Shown here: positions 17,457 through 26,794 of the stretch, one piece after another | Layout of the letters: every line of letters begins with the position of its first letter | Numbering within the stretch: position 1 is the first letter of the stretch | Assembly (NCBI RefSeq): GCF_900143075.1 | Contig: NZ_FRCY01000009.1 | Coordinates: 1-64,000 of the forward strand | Direction: 5' to 3' | Length of the DNA stretch: 64,000 nt | DNA from: Cyclobacterium lianum | Lineage (GTDB): Bacteria; Bacteroidota; Bacteroidia; Cytophagales; Cyclobacteriaceae | Notes under the pieces: model-generated | Databases searched by the model: none | What the model saw: the letters and a program-made list of their open reading frames with translations, nothing else | What the model was told of the DNA's origin: nothing | Program-made: the position numbers and the translations under genes

Positions 17457-19022
17457 TTTCTTTCTTTTTGCATTTTCGGAAGCCATTTCTTCCGTAGTAG
17501 GTGTGGTATTTTTGTCGCTTCTCGCCAGGATACGATCATTTTCTTTATCAAAGAGGATCTTACTGTAATACAAAGGCAAAACAAAATCCCCGTTTTCATC
17601 GATAACCCCGTAGGCCTCGCCTTTCCTCACAAGAATCTGGTCCGGGGCTTCCCTCCTGATCTCATCGTAGAAGGTAGTGCTGATCAATTCCCCATTTGCT
17701 TTGGCCATTCCCAATAGCCCCTTGTCTTCCAGTAAGAAGTATCCATTGCCGGTTCTGCTGATGCGGTCGCAGGAGTTTTCCAATCGCATCGCCCCCTGAC
17801 GGTCGATCAGATTATACCTGCCATTTTGCACTACTATGGCTACGCCCTCGGAAAACGGTCCCACTTTGTCAAAGGAAAAAGGGATGGCCATTTCATCCGC
17901 TGGATTGACATAACCCCAATATTGGCCTTTTCTTACTTCTGCCAATCCCTCCGAAAAGGGCTTTACCTGATCAAAAACCGGAGATATAATAGTATCTCCG
18001 CGGGTATTGATAAAACCAAATTTTTCTCCAATGAGGGCTCCAAAAAGCCCCTCATTGCCAGGCTGAATCTTCCGGGCGGCGGTTGTGGGACGAACATCCC
18101 ATTTACCGTCGGGACTGAGCAATCCGGTTTTTTGGCCCCTGAAGTGAACATTGTAGTGACGGCCCACCCTCCTTACCGAGTCCATTCCTACAATATCCAG
18201 CAGGATGCCGTCATGCTTCATGATCCGGCGCAGTTTGCCGTGGATATATTCCACCAACACATCCTCTTCCAGACTGATCCGGTGGAAACTATTGTACCGG
18301 ATATCTGCATCGGTAGACAGGGCGTTGATCAGCAGGTACTCTGCTTCATTGCGGGCAAAAAAATAATTTTCATCCAGATGCTGGATTTCGTCTATGATAG
18401 GTTTGAGTATATAGTCCCCCTCCCGGTTGATCAGACCGTATCCACTGGCTTCTTCAGCGATGATTACATCCCTGCAGGGATCTTTGAGTGAAATGTATTG
18501 GTGTTCAGGGTTTGCAGAGAGGGGCAATACATAGGATCCACCAGACTGCCGGGCGATCACCTGCCCGTTTTTTGCAAAGCGGGCCATGGCAAAGCTTCCT
18601 ATGGATCGGGTGATCCTTTTTCCCCGGTCATAAACGAAGTATTCCTGGCCTTTTCGGGCAAGAAGGAGGTTGTAGTATGTTTCAATATCATCATACGCTG
18701 CAGGCATCACCTTTTCTCCATATTCATGGAATGCCCCAAATGAATTGCCATTCCGGATGATGACCCAGGGTTCCAGGTATTGGTACAGCGTGGAGCTGTC
18801 CACGGTGGCGAAGGATTCATAATCCGGACCTAAAAACAACAAATTGTCTTCCCAGACATTGATTCTCAGAGCATTGCCCAGCAGGTGAATGTCCCCGTTA
18901 GAAATCTTCTTTTCCAGGTTTAATTGCTCGTCAAAAACCTCCCAAACCTGGCTTTGAGCCTGTCTGACATTTCCGAACAATGACAATACCACTAAAAATG
19001 AATAAATGTAACCTTTCTGCAT
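17439..19022 (-). CDS. Secreted WG-repeat protein
   Basis: A 527-residue protein with a signal peptide (MQKGYIYSFLVVLSLFGNV, cleavage near QAQS). The rest consists of WG beta-strand repeats of the type GFINTRGDTIISPVFDQV, YWGYVNPADEMAIPFSFDKV and YNLIDRQGAM, with variants throughout. WG proteins are usually extracytoplasmic and of unknown function, presumably binding proteins. It ends in a Lys-rich tail (AKRKKKNKGA). It stands alone, convergent with floA. Confidence 0.85.
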   Translation of the reverse strand: MQKGYIYSFLVVLSLFGNVRQAQSQVWEVFDEQLNLEKKISNGDIHLLGNALRINVWEDNLLFLGPDYESFATVDSSTLYQYLEPWVIIRNGNSFGAFHEYGEKVMPAAYDDIETYYNLLLARKGQEYFVYDRGKRITRSIGSFAMARFAKNGQVIARQSGGSYVLPLSANPEHQYISLKDPCRDVIIAEEASGYGLINREGDYILKPIIDEIQHLDENYFFARNEAEYLLINALSTDADIRYNSFHRISLEEDVLVEYIHGKLRRIMKHDGILLDIVGMDSVRRVGRHYNVHFRGQKTGLLSPDGKWDVRPTTAARKIQPGNEGLFGALIGEKFGFINTRGDTIISPVFDQVKPFSEGLAEVRKGQYWGYVNPADEMAIPFSFDKVGPFSEGVAIVVQNGRYNLIDRQGAMRLENSCDRISRTGNGYFLLEDKGLLGMAKANGELISTTFYDEIRREAPDQILVRKGEAYGVIDENGDFVLPLYYSKILFDKENDRILARSDKNTTPTTEEMASENAKRKKKNKGA

Positions 19023-19129
19023 ACGACTCTCTTTGAAGTGAAAATAAAAATAACCTGAGCTTTTATCAATAAAAAATATACCTGTGGTAAAACGAAAAAA
19101 AACACCAAAAAGCAGACTACTTAAGCAAA

Positions 19130-20404
19130 CTATTCTTTCTTTGCGTCCTGCTTTTTTTCCAAATCAAATAAGTCATTGATAATGTCGATCATCTCCTCCG
19201 CCTGATCTCTCTTACAGGCAGCTCTCAGTTGCACTACAGGTACTTTGAGGATCTTTTGCATCATGCTCCTGGTCACCTTATCAATGATGGCATACTGCTG
19301 TGTGTCGGCATTTTTCATGTACCGTTCCAGTTCCTCCCTGCGGATTTGTTCCAGACTGTTTTTCAACTTGTTGATGGTAGGAGAGACCATCATCTCTTTT
19401 TTCCAATCGTAAAATTCGCTGATATTTTCTTCTATGATCGATTCCACCTGGGGGATAGCAGCAGTACGCTTGCTCAGCGTCTCACTGGCTTTGCTCCGGA
19501 TATTATCCACATTATAGAGCAAAACCCCGGGAATATCTTCTACAGCCGTATCGATACTTCTGGGTACGGACAGGTCTACCAGTAGCTTATAGCTCTTGAT
19601 GTCAAAAGTGCTGACCAGCCCTTTGGTGATGAATGGCTCTGACTTCATCACCGAGGAAATGATGACGTCGGCATCTTTCATCGCCTCGAAACTGTCTTCA
19701 AAGGCTATGGCTTCAAAGCCATATTCCACAGCAAGGGCCTGGGATTTGGCATATGTCCGGTTGGATATCCTGATCTGTGCATCTGTCAGATAAGCCAGGT
19801 TTTTTGCCACGTCCTCACCGATTTCCCCCAGGCCTACCAGCAATATCCTGGGCTGATGCGTATTGGAAGTGAGCTCTTCTATCAATTCTACTGCCGCATA
19901 GGAGACCGATGCAGCACCGTCTCTGAATTGGGTTTCCTGAACCACCTTTTTGTTGGTAAAAAAGATAGTGTGCATGAGCCGGTGCAGGAATGGACCTGCC
20001 ATTTCCATGTCTGCCGATGCCTGATAGGCGCGTTTGACCTGGTTGGAGATCTGCATGTCGCCTACCACCTGTGCTTCCAGACCCATCGCGACCCTGAAAA
20101 GATGCCTGATAGCAGATTTATCGTCTTCGAAAATATCAAAGTAATCCAGATACGCATTGGTGTTTGACAGGCCTTTCTCTAACCCGACCAGCTTGATGAT
20201 CTCTGTAGAAAGATCCAATTCATGACTGTAATATACCTCGGTACGGTTACAAGTGGACAGAATCAAGGTATCTGTCAAGCTAAAAAAGTCTTTCAATTTG
20301 GTCAAAAGAGACCTGATGGCCCCTTCATCGAGAGATACCAGCTCCCTGATCTCAACCGGCGCATTTTTGTAGGATAGACTTAAAGCTTTAAACTTTGACT
20401 GCAT
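19130..20404 (-). CDS. hemA: Glutamyl-tRNA reductase
   Basis: First committed step of C5 haem synthesis: reduces glutamyl-tRNA to glutamate-1-semialdehyde. Its 424 residues show the nucleophile Cys52 in STCNRTEVYY, the Rossmann motif LVGLGEIGEDVAKNL near 190-204, and the C-terminal dimerisation helices. A -7-like box (TAAATTTG, minus strand 20431-20424) lies just upstream. The other haem gene of the window, hemN, is 15 kb away, so haem genes are scattered. Confidence 0.96.
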   Translation of the reverse strand: MQSKFKALSLSYKNAPVEIRELVSLDEGAIRSLLTKLKDFFSLTDTLILSTCNRTEVYYSHELDLSTEIIKLVGLEKGLSNTNAYLDYFDIFEDDKSAIRHLFRVAMGLEAQVVGDMQISNQVKRAYQASADMEMAGPFLHRLMHTIFFTNKKVVQETQFRDGAASVSYAAVELIEELTSNTHQPRILLVGLGEIGEDVAKNLAYLTDAQIRISNRTYAKSQALAVEYGFEAIAFEDSFEAMKDADVIISSVMKSEPFITKGLVSTFDIKSYKLLVDLSVPRSIDTAVEDIPGVLLYNVDNIRSKASETLSKRTAAIPQVESIIEENISEFYDWKKEMMVSPTINKLKNSLEQIRREELERYMKNADTQQYAIIDKVTRSMMQKILKVPVVQLRAACKRDQAEEMIDIINDLFDLEKKQDAKKE

Positions 20405-20587
20405 AATAAAACACTTCCAATTGCAAATTTATTATAGAAAAGGGACGAATGGAATTAATTCCCTAAAGGGAGTTTAATTTATAATCCTTCTAAATAAATT
20501 TTTAATCCTTTTATCCACTTGCAATAATGCGAAATTTTGGAATATAATTCCAATAATATTAATTTATGGTGTCAATAGCTGGAATCA

Positions 20588-21307
20588 ATGGCAGATAAAC
20601 TGTTTTATTTTTTAAAATCTTATCTGGGTTTTACCCGTCGGGAGGCCCGCGGCTTCGTGTTTGTCGTGCCTGTACTGATGCTGCTGTATGCCCTTCCTTT
20701 TATGATAGGTACATATTATCGGGCGAGAAGCGATGAGGCCTATATCAGTTACCTGGAAAAGTTTGCCAGCCTGCAGGAGGACGGCTCCTATACATCACAG
20801 CCTACCGCTTCAGTCCTTTCGGGCATGGCGCAGGAAAAACAGCAGGAAAAGGAACACAGGGAACATGCAGCGCCCCGTACCGCACTAAAGGCTCCGGAAA
20901 GGCCTGGGTTAAACAAAATCAGCTTCTCGGAGACTTCTGCCGTGGAGCTTCAGTTGGTAAATGGGGTGGGGCCGGTATTGTCTGAAAGAATAGTGGCCTT
21001 CCGGAACAAACTCGGTGGGTTCTACCGGGCAGAACAATTGCTGGAGGTATATGGGGTTGATGCTGAGCTGGCAGGAAAGATCTATGCCACATTTCCTTTT
21101 GGAGCTGCTATTACCCAAAAAATTGATATCAATGAATCAGAGGTAGAGGAGCTTGCCAGACATCCCTATGTTGGCTTTGGAGAGGCCAAGGTGATCGTGG
21201 CCTACCGAAATCAACATGGGCCCTACCAAAGCGCTGACGAGTTGCTTCGAATTAAAATTTTCAATAAAGAATGGGTAGACCGGATTTCGCCTTATCTGGA
21301 ATTTTGA
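20588..21307 (+). CDS. Membrane-anchored helix-hairpin-helix protein (ComEA-like)
   Basis: A 239-residue protein with one N-terminal membrane segment (about 22-42), a linker to about residue 115, then helix-hairpin-helix units: LQLVNGVGPVLSERIVAFRN (about 120-139) and a second pair with YVGFGEAKVIVAYRNQHG (about 195-212). The arrangement matches ComEA-like proteins, which bind incoming DNA in the periplasm during transformation, although Bacteroidota versions are uncharacterised and may only share the fold. No other competence gene is adjacent. Confidence 0.8.
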   Translation: MADKLFYFLKSYLGFTRREARGFVFVVPVLMLLYALPFMIGTYYRARSDEAYISYLEKFASLQEDGSYTSQPTASVLSGMAQEKQQEKEHREHAAPRTALKAPERPGLNKISFSETSAVELQLVNGVGPVLSERIVAFRNKLGGFYRAEQLLEVYGVDAELAGKIYATFPFGAAITQKIDINESEVEELARHPYVGFGEAKVIVAYRNQHGPYQSADELLRIKIFNKEWVDRISPYLEF

Positions 21308-21361
21308 AAAAAGCAGCCAGGGAATTTTTTATTATCAGCTAATTTCTTCCAATTTTGTTTT

Positions 21362-21844
21362 ATGGAAGATCGGCTGGCTAATCCCTGCAATATCAGGCTC
21401 AATCTACCTTCTTTTGATTTTCGGGTCGAAGTGGCAGGCAATGGCAAATCGTATATCTTTGACCCTCTGAGGAAAAAAGAAATACTTTTGACTCCCGAGG
21501 AGTGGGTCCGGCAACACCTGGTCCAATACCTGGTGGTCTATCTGAAATACCCCAAATCGCTGATCGCGCTGGAAAGGGGGCTGATCTACAATACCCTCCG
21601 GAAAAGATTTGATATATTGGTATTGAACCGGTCAGGAGAAGCATTTTTTCTGCTTGAGTGTAAGGCTCCGGAAGTAAACCTGACGCAAAAGACCGTAGAA
21701 CAGGTGAGCGTTTACAACCAGCAAATTAAGGCCCCATATCTGGGCATCAGCAATGGAAAAAAACACATTTGTATGGAATTGGATGATCGGTCTGGAATTT
21801 ACCGGCAAATTGCCCATTTTCCTCCTTTTCCGAAGAATAATTAA
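21362..21844 (+). CDS. Stand-alone HsdR N-terminal-like (PD-(D/E)xK) protein
   Basis: A 160-residue protein of the type I restriction enzyme R-protein N-terminal family. The nuclease core is recognisable: E71 in LIALERGL, D84 in RFDILVLN, and E99-C-K101 in FLLECKAP, i.e. a D-x14-E-x-K signature. No helicase, methylase or specificity subunit is nearby, so this is not a restriction system. Stand-alone members are widespread in Bacteroidota; their role is unknown. It follows the HhH protein by 54 bases on the same strand. Confidence 0.83.
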   Translation: MEDRLANPCNIRLNLPSFDFRVEVAGNGKSYIFDPLRKKEILLTPEEWVRQHLVQYLVVYLKYPKSLIALERGLIYNTLRKRFDILVLNRSGEAFFLLECKAPEVNLTQKTVEQVSVYNQQIKAPYLGISNGKKHICMELDDRSGIYRQIAHFPPFPKNN

Positions 21845-21937
21845 GCCGGGCTGGCAGAAATTTTATCAAGTCAGTGACTTTGGTCATGTTATTTGCTAAA
21901 TTTAGGCTATTGTTTCGAACAGTTTCTAAGCCTTACT

Positions 21938-22651
21938 ATGAGCAAACCAGTCAAAAGTACTCCTTGTGAATTGTGCCTGAGCAGAAAATTCTCCATGTTT
22001 TCTGAATTGGGGGAAGAGCACTTGTGCAATATTTCGGACAACAAGAACTTCATCTCCCACAAAAAAGGACAGATCCTCTATTATGAGAATACCAAGCCTT
22101 TGGGGGTTTTCTGTGTGAACAGCGGAGTAGTAAAAATCTTTAAAACGGCATCCAACGGTAAAGAGCAAATCATCAGGCTGGCCCAAAAGGGAGATTTTGT
22201 AGGCTATACGGCCATGATTGCCGAGGAAGCATATACGACTACGGCGACGATCGTAGAGGACGCAAGAATCTGTTTTGTCCCTAAAGAGGTATTTCTAAAA
22301 GTACTGTCTGAAGACAATAATTTTCACCGCAGACTGACCCGGTCTCTTTGCCATGACCTGGGCCTGATGGAAAACCAGCTTACGGATGCCACCCAAAAGT
22401 CTATCCGTGAGCGGCTCGCCTTATCCTTATTGAAGCTGGGCGACAGCTATGGAGTGGATGGAGGTGACAAGCAAAGGTTAGACATTACCCTCACCAGAGA
22501 GGAAATAGCAGGCATTGTAGGTACGGCCACCGAGACCGTGATCCGCTTATTGTCGGAGTTTAAAAAAGACAGACTGATTGATTTGCAGGGCAAAAAGATC
22601 ATTTTACTGGACCGGAAAGGCCTGGCACGCTTGTCTGATTTTTACGGGTAA
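21938..22651 (+). CDS. Crp/Fnr-family transcription regulator
   Basis: A 237-residue activator/repressor: cyclic-nucleotide-binding-like beta roll (about 30-145, GQILYYENTKPLGVFCVNSG, QIIRLAQKGDFVGY) and a C-terminal winged HTH (about 160-230, LTREEIAGIVGTATETVIRLLSEFKKD). The ATG at 21938 (MSKPVKSTPC) is preferred over the longer frame from 21893 because family similarity starts there. The N-terminus has C10-x2-C13 and a later C30, recalling FNR, but the third cluster Cys of FNR is replaced by Ser. Targets are unknown; the nearest gene is the convergent DUF1080 cassette. Confidence 0.9.
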   Translation: MSKPVKSTPCELCLSRKFSMFSELGEEHLCNISDNKNFISHKKGQILYYENTKPLGVFCVNSGVVKIFKTASNGKEQIIRLAQKGDFVGYTAMIAEEAYTTTATIVEDARICFVPKEVFLKVLSEDNNFHRRLTRSLCHDLGLMENQLTDATQKSIRERLALSLLKLGDSYGVDGGDKQRLDITLTREEIAGIVGTATETVIRLLSEFKKDRLIDLQGKKIILLDRKGLARLSDFYG

Positions 22652-22660
22652 ATCAACCGA

Positions 22661-23350
22661 CTAGGGAGTCAGCCCTGCAATAGGCTCCAGCTCCAGCTTT
22701 TTAAATTCTACCTCGGCGCCTTCCGCCTGTATGGCTACCTGACCGCGGCTGGCTGTAGCATTAAAGCCCTCATTGACCAGATCACCATTTACCCAGACTT
22801 TGACGCGGTCACCGAAACATTCGATGACCATCTCATTCCATTCTCCGGCCGGGTTTTCAGATCCATCGGTGAGGTTGAGGATCCTTCTGTTTTTCCCTTC
22901 CGTGACGCCCCAGTCTTCTTTCTTACCCCTTCTTGCTACCATGTTTTCCACGGCAATGTCTTCTACGATGCACCAGAAATCTCCTGCATTTTCATGCATC
23001 ATCTGCACTTCGATAGACTTCGGAAACATATCATACAAGGCTCTGGGAGTAGAAGCGTGAACCAGGATGCCACAGTTTCCCGTTTCACCGGGAAACCTGT
23101 ACTCGGCGGTAATGCGGTAATTTTCATACACATCGTCTGTAATGAGGTGACCCAGAGGCCGGCCCAGACTTACCAACATACCATCCCTTACGATAAAGGA
23201 AGGTCCGATGTCCGGATTTTTGTCTTTTTCGGGTACATCAGCATGCCAACCCGAAAGGTCCTTGCCATTAAAAATGGGCAGCCTTTGCGCCCATGCCTCA
23301 GCAGCAGAAATGATGGTTTGCAATAGCAAAAGACAGGCTAGAAATCTCAT
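22661..23350 (-). CDS. DUF1080 / 3-keto-disaccharide hydrolase-like secreted protein
   Basis: A 229-residue secreted protein (signal peptide from ATG 23350, MRFLACLLLLQTIISAAEAWAQ split near residue 22) with the concanavalin-like DUF1080 domain: PIFNGKDLSGWHAD at its start, LITDDVYENYRITAEYRFPG, NCGILVHAS, and GEWNEMVIECFGDRVKVWVNG. Some members cleave 3-keto-glycosides by beta-elimination. It lies downstream of a GMC oxidoreductase and its small subunit, which could make the 3-keto substrate, so a joint role in sugar catabolism is likely. The specific sugar is not predictable. Confidence 0.85.
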   Translation of the reverse strand: MRFLACLLLLQTIISAAEAWAQRLPIFNGKDLSGWHADVPEKDKNPDIGPSFIVRDGMLVSLGRPLGHLITDDVYENYRITAEYRFPGETGNCGILVHASTPRALYDMFPKSIEVQMMHENAGDFWCIVEDIAVENMVARRGKKEDWGVTEGKNRRILNLTDGSENPAGEWNEMVIECFGDRVKVWVNGDLVNEGFNATASRGQVAIQAEGAEVEFKKLELEPIAGLTP

Positions 23351-23435
23351 GGTGTTTTTGGGTTTGGCGCGAGTCTGCGGCGGCAACTCCGGAGATGCCG
23401 CCGCAGGAAGAAGAAATGGTATTTCAAATCAGGAT

Positions 23436-24152
23436 TTAACCAATGAGGTTGCCCTCATCGTCCCATTGGGCGATGGTGCCCCTGGTGCTGATGTCCAGGT
23501 ATACGTCCTTGTATTTGGGATCATTCTGAAGGCCATGCTTGGCCAGCACTTCCTCGGGTACGCCGTCCCAGGCATTGGGTTTGTTGCCTACATATCCCAG
23601 GTCTTTAAAACCTTCCTCGCTGGTAAAAAACCCGGTAGCAGTAAGGTTGCGGAGCATGTTAAAAAAATGCACTCCACCCTCATTTTCAGGAGCGGCTTCG
23701 TCGGGATAGGCGATCAGGTCAATGATCTGAATTTGTTGCTCTCCGCTGATATCCAGAAATTTACCACCAAACATTTCGTCGGATTTGTGGTCCAGCCATA
23801 GCAGGCCGCCGCGCATCGGTGTCTGGTAGCCAGGGATATCTTTCATCATGAACTCAATAAAATCCGGAACTCCTGCATCAGTAGCGCTTCCCGAAGTCTC
23901 GTCTGCAGGGATGATAATATCTACCAATACATCCAGTTTCTTTCGTTCTTCTTCAGTGAAAAAGGTGGCAGATTTGAGTTTCTCGTTGTATATGATTTCC
24001 TCCGGTGTCCTGCCATAACTGCCAAATTCTCCAATTTGCGGGTTGTGGGGGATCTCCGTGGTTTCGGGAGCTTCAGGCCCGCATCCCGTAAACAGAAAGC
24101 CCGATGCGAGTGACCCGGTGAATAAAAGCTTTAAATTTTCTCGTCTGTTCAT
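23436..24152 (-). CDS. Gluconate 2-dehydrogenase subunit 3-family protein (small subunit, Tat signal)
   Basis: A 238-residue small subunit for the GMC enzyme encoded just upstream (4-base gap). The N-terminus (MNRRENLKLLFTGSLASGF) has a twin-arginine signal, and FLFTGC gives a lipoprotein-type Cys at 24. The family domain begins near FFTEEERKKLDVLVDIIIPAD and ends near DVYLDISTRG. In known FAD-dependent dehydrogenases this subunit exports the cofactor-loaded catalytic subunit through Tat. The GMC partner itself has no signal peptide, consistent with that hitch-hiker role. Confidence 0.88.
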   Translation of the reverse strand: MNRRENLKLLFTGSLASGFLFTGCGPEAPETTEIPHNPQIGEFGSYGRTPEEIIYNEKLKSATFFTEEERKKLDVLVDIIIPADETSGSATDAGVPDFIEFMMKDIPGYQTPMRGGLLWLDHKSDEMFGGKFLDISGEQQIQIIDLIAYPDEAAPENEGGVHFFNMLRNLTATGFFTSEEGFKDLGYVGNKPNAWDGVPEEVLAKHGLQNDPKYKDVYLDISTRGTIAQWDDEGNLIG

Positions 24153-24156
24153 GGCC

Positions 24157-25896
24157 TTATATGTTTTTCTTTTTAAGTTGATCTATAATGTATTCGGATG
24201 TCCTCCAGGAGAGTGCCAGTATGGTCCAGGTGGGGTTCTTGTCGGCTTGGGAAACAAAGGGTCCTCCATCTACGACAAAGAGATTTTTACAGTCATGGGC
24301 CTGGGAATACTTGTTCAGTACCGAGGTAGCGGGGTCATCCCCCATCCTGGTGGTACCCACTTCGTGAATGATCCTCCCGGGTTTGTGTAGCCCATATTGC
24401 TGCTCGGGTCCGGGCTTGTTGCCCAATATGATCGCTCCCATGCTGCCCAGGATCTCTTCAAAGGTCTCATGCATGTGCTGGGCCTGTTTCAATTCCTGAT
24501 CTGTCCATTTGTAGTGAAATTTTAAGACCGGAATGCCGTATTTATCCACCACCTGATTGTCAATCTCGCAATAGTTGCTGTACTGGGGTATACTTTCTCC
24601 CCGACCAGACATGCCTACTGTACTACCATAGAATGTGCGGATATCTTTTTTGAGGCCTTCTCCATAGCCACCATTCGGGCGTGGATTGCCAAACTCATCC
24701 TTGATGTATTGGCGCATCGTGTCCATACCACCACCAAAGCCATAGGAGGGCATGCCCATTCCTCCCCAATATTCAATATGGTAACCCCGGGCAAAATCCA
24801 GGTCTTTTTCATTCAGCCACCAGGGGGTATACACGTGCATGCCACCCACTCCGTCTTCATTGTATCGCTGCCGGTCCATCATGTCTGGTAAAATGCCCAT
24901 ACGGTCAGCACCGGTGGAGTCATGCAGGTACCGGCCCACATGCCCGGAACTATTCCCCAGTCCATTGGGATGGGTTTTTGATTTGGAGTTCAACATGATC
25001 CTGGCAGATTCACAGGCTGAGGCACCCAATACGACGACTTTCGCATTGAGTTTATACTCTTTCATGTCCAGTTTGCTGATGTAGGTCACTCCGGTAGCCT
25101 GCCCCTGATCATTAGTCGTTACTTTTCTTACCATGGCCATGGTAAAAAGGTCTACCTGCCCCTTTTTCATCGCCGGCTTTACCAGACAGGTGCCCGAAGA
25201 GAAATCGGCATAGACCTGACAGGCCCTGTTGCACTGGCTGCAAAAAAAACAGGTGCCCCGCTCATTATTGACGGGTCTGGTAAGTATAGACAGGCGGGAA
25301 GGAATTACCGGAATATTGATTTTATCCGCCCCTTTTTTAATGCGCAATTCATGTAACCTGGGCTTGGGAGGAGGTAGAAAATAGCCGTCCGGCTCATTAT
25401 TGATGCCTTCCTTGGATCCAAATACGCCAATCAGTTTGTCTACTTTATCATAGTAGGGAGCCACATCTTCGTAGCCTATGGGCCAGTTATCACCCAGCCC
25501 ATCGAGGTTTTTTCTTTTAAAATCAAGGGGTCCAAACCTTAGGGAGATCCTTCCCCAATGGTTGGTCCGTCCACCCAGCATGCGGGACCTGAACCAGTCA
25601 AATTCGCTGCCCTGACCCCGGGTATAAGGCTCCCCCTCGATGTCCCAACCGCCAATGGCTGCGTCGAAGTCTCCAAAGGGCCTTACCGTACCTGCACCTC
25701 TTCTCGGCGATTCCCAGGGTGGTCTCAATTGGGTGCGGTGTTCTTCTTTGGCAGGGTCAAAATCAGCACCTGCCTCCACTACCGCTACTTTTAATCCGGC
25801 TTCTGCCAGAATCCTGGATGCCATTCCTCCGCCGGCACCTGAGCCAACAATGATCACATCATAGGCATCTGCAGCGGTCTGTATATGGATACTCAT
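24157..25896 (-). CDS. GMC-family FAD oxidoreductase (glycoside 3-dehydrogenase-like)
   Basis: A 579-residue flavoenzyme with no signal peptide. The FAD Rossmann motif is VIIVGSGAGGGMASRILAEAG (residues 14-34, written in part), with the GMC block MLGGRTNHWGR near 106-116 and the C-terminal NLFVVDGGPF and NPTWTILAL. C216-x2-C219-x2-C222-x3-C226 (TCFFCSQCNRAC) suggests an iron-sulfur cluster, as in FAD-glucose dehydrogenase complexes. Together with the Tat small subunit and DUF1080 hydrolase it probably oxidises a sugar C3 hydroxyl in the periplasm. No cytochrome subunit is encoded nearby, so the electron acceptor is open. Confidence 0.88.
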   Translation of the reverse strand: MSIHIQTAADAYDVIIVGSGAGGGMASRILAEAGLKVAVVEAGADFDPAKEEHRTQLRPPWESPRRGAGTVRPFGDFDAAIGGWDIEGEPYTRGQGSEFDWFRSRMLGGRTNHWGRISLRFGPLDFKRKNLDGLGDNWPIGYEDVAPYYDKVDKLIGVFGSKEGINNEPDGYFLPPPKPRLHELRIKKGADKINIPVIPSRLSILTRPVNNERGTCFFCSQCNRACQVYADFSSGTCLVKPAMKKGQVDLFTMAMVRKVTTNDQGQATGVTYISKLDMKEYKLNAKVVVLGASACESARIMLNSKSKTHPNGLGNSSGHVGRYLHDSTGADRMGILPDMMDRQRYNEDGVGGMHVYTPWWLNEKDLDFARGYHIEYWGGMGMPSYGFGGGMDTMRQYIKDEFGNPRPNGGYGEGLKKDIRTFYGSTVGMSGRGESIPQYSNYCEIDNQVVDKYGIPVLKFHYKWTDQELKQAQHMHETFEEILGSMGAIILGNKPGPEQQYGLHKPGRIIHEVGTTRMGDDPATSVLNKYSQAHDCKNLFVVDGGPFVSQADKNPTWTILALSWRTSEYIIDQLKKKNI

Positions 25897-26020
25897 GTTT
25901 TTTTGTTTGATTAAAATTTTTCAAAAAGTAAGACAATTTTCGTAAAATAAAAAGCGAATTTGTCCGGACCTGTACCCCGGGCATCGATCTGCTTTTCTTT
26001 TTTTAACGGGAGATACAATT

Positions 26021-26698
26021 CTAAATCAGCGGTTCAAGATATTCCCACACCGTTGCCGCTACTAGCTGGTGGCCTTCAGCGGTAGGATGGATCCCATCCG
26101 GAAGATTCAAGTCTGGGTCACCGGCTACTCCTTCCAGTAAAAATGGGATTAGGGTCACGCCTTCTTCTTCAGCAATTTTTGCGTACATGCCCTGGAATTG
26201 ATCCGTGTAGGATTGTCCCATATTGGGAGGGATTTGCATTCCTGCCAGCAAAATTTTCGTTTCCGGATACTTGTTCTTAACTGAACGGATGATTTCTCTG
26301 AGATTTTTTTCGGTTTCCTCCAGAGGAATGCCCCTCAGGCCATCGTTCCCTCCCAGTTCGAGTACAAAAATTTCCGGTTTTTCTTCGAGGAACCAATCCA
26401 GCCGGCTCAGTCCGCTCGCCGTGGTTTCACCACTCAGTCCTCCGTTGATGACACGATAATCCAGATCCAGGCTGTCAAGCCGTGTCTGTATCAGTGCAGG
26501 AAAAGCCTCGTCTTCCTCAATTCCATATCCGGCCGTCAGGCTATTTCCGAAAAAAAGGACTGTTTTTCGTTCCCGCTGATCCTCCACCTCAGGGTTTGCT
26601 ATTGCTGTGGTGGATTCCTGGTTTTTTTTCTGGCTGCAGGAAAATCCCAGCAAAAGTAACAATAGATAAAGCCGAAAAAGGGAAAAGACGTTTTTCAT
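26021..26698 (-). CDS. SGNH/GDSL esterase, TesA-like lipoprotein
   Basis: A 225-residue lipoprotein (LLGFSC, Cys21) of the arylesterase/lysophospholipase L1 group. Block I is FFGNSLTAGYG with the nucleophile Ser, block II has VINGGLSGETT, block III LELGGNDGLRG, and block V DGIHPTAEGH with the catalytic Asp and His; all four are intact. It is divergent from an ABC ATPase-permease pair, as tesA is from ybbA-ybbP in E. coli. The substrate could be lysophospholipid, acyl-thioester or arylester. Confidence 0.92.
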   Translation of the reverse strand: MKNVFSLFRLYLLLLLLGFSCSQKKNQESTTAIANPEVEDQRERKTVLFFGNSLTAGYGIEEDEAFPALIQTRLDSLDLDYRVINGGLSGETTASGLSRLDWFLEEKPEIFVLELGGNDGLRGIPLEETEKNLREIIRSVKNKYPETKILLAGMQIPPNMGQSYTDQFQGMYAKIAEEEGVTLIPFLLEGVAGDPDLNLPDGIHPTAEGHQLVAATVWEYLEPLI

Positions 26699-26794
26699 GG
26701 GTATTGAATTTAATTTAAATGGGCGGTGTTAAAATTACTAAACTTAATTCACTATTGTTTTTCTTAACAGGTTTTTTCTGTTTATTTGAAAGCT

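Noticed and set aside
21362-21844. Restriction-modification system
   Set aside because: Only an HsdR N-terminal-like nuclease domain is present; no helicase, HsdM or HsdS nearby.
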